From: Planctomycetaceae bacterium
GTDB taxonomy: Bacteria > Planctomycetota > Planctomycetia > Pirellulales > Thermoguttaceae
Direction of reading: 5' to 3'
Length of the DNA: 7,953 nucleotides
NCBI GenBank assembly: GCA_009783865.1
Contig: WRCR01000168.1
Span: 1 to 7,953, forward strand
Shown here: positions 7,073 to 7,953 of the stretch, one piece after another
How positions within the stretch are numbered: position 1 is the first letter of the stretch
Layout: each line of letters begins with the position of its first letter
Program-made: the position numbers and the translations under genes
The notes under the pieces: model-generated
Seen by the model: the letters and a program-made list of their open reading frames with translations, nothing else
Database searches by the model: none
Told to the model about the DNA's origin: nothing

Positions 7073-7195
7073 TTTAGCCGGTACTCCGGCTTCGATAATC
7101 CTGTCGGAAATGGCTTTTTCGATTTGGTCGCAATTTCGGCAACCGTCGCAAGGCAAGTTCTCCAAGTCGTCCAGCGGCAACAGCGGAGTGTGCAT
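7073..7195 (-). pseudogene. Possible gene remnant with a CxxCxxC motif
   Basis: A minus-strand frame from the ATG at 7195 reads about 41 protein-like, acidic residues, including LPCDGCRNC (14-22) and IEKAISDRIIEAGVPA. It then runs on as antisense of the histidine kinase gene, where it cannot be real. A CxxCxxC cluster could bind zinc or iron-sulfur, but I cannot name a family. GGA lies 6 nt upstream of the ATG. The opposite strand is also open through this stretch, so the call is weak. It may be the beginning of a gene whose remainder was lost when the kinase gene took its place, or chance. Confidence 0.2.
7076..7091 (+). other. GC-rich hairpin just after the kinase stop codon
   Basis: AGCCGG and CCGGCT form a perfect 6-bp stem around a TACT loop, starting 4 nt after the kinase stop. 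It is placed where a transcript end would be, but no T-run follows (TCGATAATCC), so it is not a standard intrinsic terminator. It may protect the 3' end. Confidence 0.35.
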
Positions 7196-7219
7196 TGAAA
7201 TCCATTCACTGTAGCCCTA

Positions 7220-7256
7220 TTGTTGACTGACGCAAAACACCAGTCGCTTCTAGTTG
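7220..7256 (+). repeat. Hairpin repeat, copy A
   Basis: This 37-bp unit has the form TTGTTGACTG, 18 variable bases, TTCTAGTTG. It matches copy B (7374-7410) exactly at both ends, and the variable part ends in GTCGC here and GTCGT in copy B. The interior lets GACTG (7225-7229) pair with CAGTC (7241-7245). Confidence 0.5.
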
Positions 7257-7373
7257 TTACTGCCACTCCTTCTGTTCAGGCGGTCTTAAATACCACCTGA
7301 AAACATTCTGTAAGATACGTCTTATGAGTTGGTAATAGGGTTTACTTTATGCAGCTGGTTGTGCCGGTACGTG

Positions 7374-7410
7374 TTGTTGACTGGCAATTTTTGCCTGTCG
7401 TTTCTAGTTG
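7374..7410 (+). repeat. Hairpin repeat, copy B
   Basis: The unit has the same ends and the same 37-bp length as copy A, starting 154 bp downstream of it. The interior differs at most positions yet still folds: GACTGGCAA (7379-7387) pairs with TTGCCTGTC (7391-7399) around a TTT loop, with one T-T mismatch. Confidence 0.5.
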
Positions 7411-7470
7411 CGGCAGCATGCAATGACTTGGCACATCGTGAAAATAGAAGCGAAAAAAACGTCCCTTCAA

Positions 7471-7481
7471 TATAATATAAT
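7471..7481 (+). promoter_or_regulatory. Overlapping -10-like boxes upstream of the caspase-like gene
   Basis: Two TATAAT hexamers share one base (7471-7476 and 7476-7481). No good -35 box is found 16-18 bp upstream, so the call rests on the -10 alone. It would give a leader of about 145 nt. The region from 7482 to 7632 is AT-rich and otherwise unremarkable. Confidence 0.3.
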
Positions 7482-7632
7482 CACTCCTGCTGCCCTCATT
7501 TTGTAAAAAATATTGGGATTTTCTCAAAATTTTTACTACCGAAAAGTGAGGCACCGGCATATCTTGCGCTGCTGGACGAAATCGGATACACTGGTAGTTG
7601 TTATTTTTGAAAACCTTTTACTGCAAATTGCT

Positions 7633-7860
7633 ATGAACCGTTGTCCGTTTTTTGCTGTTGCTGTGTTTTCCGCTGTTTTTTTCACGGTGTTGCCGTCTTT
7701 CGGCGTAAATTACGCCGTTTTCGTTGGTGTTGACAATTACAGTAATTCCCAGAAGGGCGATTACCAACTCGAGAATCTTTCGTTTTGTTCAGCCGATATG
7801 CTTGGCTTGCGTGATGCCTTGGTGAAAGCCAAATTCGTCACTAACCTTTATAGGGTGTAG
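7633..7860 (+). pseudogene. Secreted caspase-like (peptidase C14) protein, N-terminal fragment
   Basis: From the ATG at 7633 the 75 residues start with a signal peptide (hydrophobic core about 6-20, likely cleavage after SFG or nearby). The mature start then reads as the caspase-fold opening, NYAVFVGVDNY (26-36), then LENLSFCSADMLGLRDALVKAKF (46-68), which is the first strand and first helix of C14 proteins of the planctomycete type. The frame stops at TAG 7858-7860. The catalytic His (usually in SGHG) and Cys lie further downstream in intact proteins and are absent, so the product cannot be an active peptidase. The sequence changes character right at the stop, where a minus-strand transposase-like tail begins, so an insertion is the likely cause. 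The frame is open upstream to a TTG at 7513, but the ATG gives the signal peptide. No Shine-Dalgarno precedes it. Confidence 0.65.
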
Positions 7861-7953
7861 CCGCGATTTTAGGCAGCGATTTTGTTGATTTTGGCAAACC
7901 GGGCATTCTTACACAGCGTCCAGAAATCATCCCAACGTCCCGATTTCAATATC
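7851..7953 (-). mobile_element. End of an insertion sequence, running off the right edge
   Basis: The caspase reading frame loses family resemblance at about 7846-7857, and the following bases (GGGTGTAGCC onward) are followed within 20 bp by the stop codon of an opposite-strand transposase-like frame. This is the usual layout of an IS end: short terminal sequence, then the transposase 3' end. The exact boundary, the inverted repeat and the target duplication cannot be set without the other end. Confidence 0.45.
7869..7953 (-). CDS. C-terminal end of a probable transposase
   Basis: On the minus strand the frame entering from the right edge reads 27 residues, starting ILKSGRWDDFWTLCK and ending KINKIAA, then TAA at 7871-7869. 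An aromatic RWDxFW motif with a basic tail is common at the C-termini of DDE transposases, but the fragment is too short to name the IS family. Its place directly after the broken caspase-like gene supports the call. The window holds only its last part. Confidence 0.45.
   Translation of the reverse strand, partial: ILKSGRWDDFWTLCKNARFAKINKIAA

Larger units (their letters stand above)
7211..7415 (+). ncRNA. Cluster of hairpins, possible structured RNA or small hairpin mobile element
   Basis: Four stem-loops lie in about 205 nt with no convincing gene. The first is at 7225-7245 (GACTG/CAGTC), within a weak outer stem GTAG/TTAC (7211-7214 with 7257-7260). The second is at 7275-7301, ten positions with one mismatch (TTCAGG-C-GGT with ACC-A-CCTGAA). 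The third is at 7311-7324 (TAAGA, TACG loop, TCTTA). The fourth is at 7379-7399 (GACTGGCAA/TTGCCTGTC, one mismatch), with an outer stem TGCCG/CGGCA (7362-7366 with 7411-7415). The first and last share the same flanking bases and are direct copies. No known RNA class is recognised. The strand is not determined; plus is given because both flanking genes run that way. Confidence 0.35.

Noticed and set aside
7076..7091. Intrinsic terminator of the kinase gene
   Set aside because: The stem is perfect but no T-run follows on either strand in the right place, so it is reported only as a hairpin.
7220..7410. CRISPR array
   Set aside because: There are only two units, they are 154 bp apart rather than about 65, and the interior of the unit is not conserved, whereas CRISPR repeats are constant throughout.
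7211..7415. Integron attC sites
   Set aside because: The unit is shorter than known attC sites and lacks the paired RYYYAAC and GTTRRRY boxes, and no integrase is visible.
7513..7632. Upstream 40-residue extension of the caspase-like frame from TTG 7513
   Set aside because: The extension reads as basic, non-conserved sequence and would place the signal peptide internally. The ATG at 7633 puts it at the N-terminus.

Overview
This window looks like part of a planctomycete (or closely related PVC-group) chromosome of moderate GC. The support is indirect but consistent: a twin-arginine-exported sugar isomerase/epimerase, a long proline-rich LysM envelope protein, a secreted caspase-like protein of the planctomycete type, few Shine-Dalgarno sequences, and loosely packed genes that change strand often. 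The family assignments come from reading the proteins and were not checked by any search.

Left part (1-2964), transcribed leftward. The first 13 codons of an unidentified gene sit at the left edge, behind a good -35/-10 promoter. The stretch from 40 to 319 otherwise shows only two short hairpins. Next come a Tat-exported TIM-barrel sugar phosphate isomerase/epimerase (320-1171), with its own promoter and a perfect 13-bp dyad near the predicted transcription start, and a membrane-anchored AAA+ ATPase (1310-2797).

Centre (2930-6262). A rightward promoter lies so close to rsmD (16S rRNA m2G966 methyltransferase) that the mRNA should be nearly leaderless. rsmD is followed by a small STAS-domain protein, probably in the same transcript. 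Converging on these, with a 4-bp gap, is a large leftward gene for a single-pass, proline-rich LysM protein whose C-terminus resembles an L,D-transpeptidase domain that has lost its active site. The LysM gene and a soluble histidine kinase gene (6263-7072) are divergent.

Right part (7073-7953). About 560 bp without a convincing gene holds several hairpins, including two 37-bp direct copies that share their ends but have different, still self-complementary interiors. This points to a structured RNA or a small hairpin-based mobile element. Then comes the N-terminal fragment of a secreted caspase-like (C14) protein, cut off just after its first conserved blocks. Immediately beyond it, on the opposite strand, is a 27-residue C-terminal tail that looks like a transposase, so the caspase gene appears to be broken by an insertion sequence running off the window.

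Apart from rsmD and the STAS gene, the genes look like independent transcription units. The kinase, the STAS protein and the envelope protein could belong to signalling and cell-surface functions, but nothing in the sequence ties them into one pathway. I see no clear multi-gene novel system. The most unexplained sequence is the hairpin cluster at 7211-7415.
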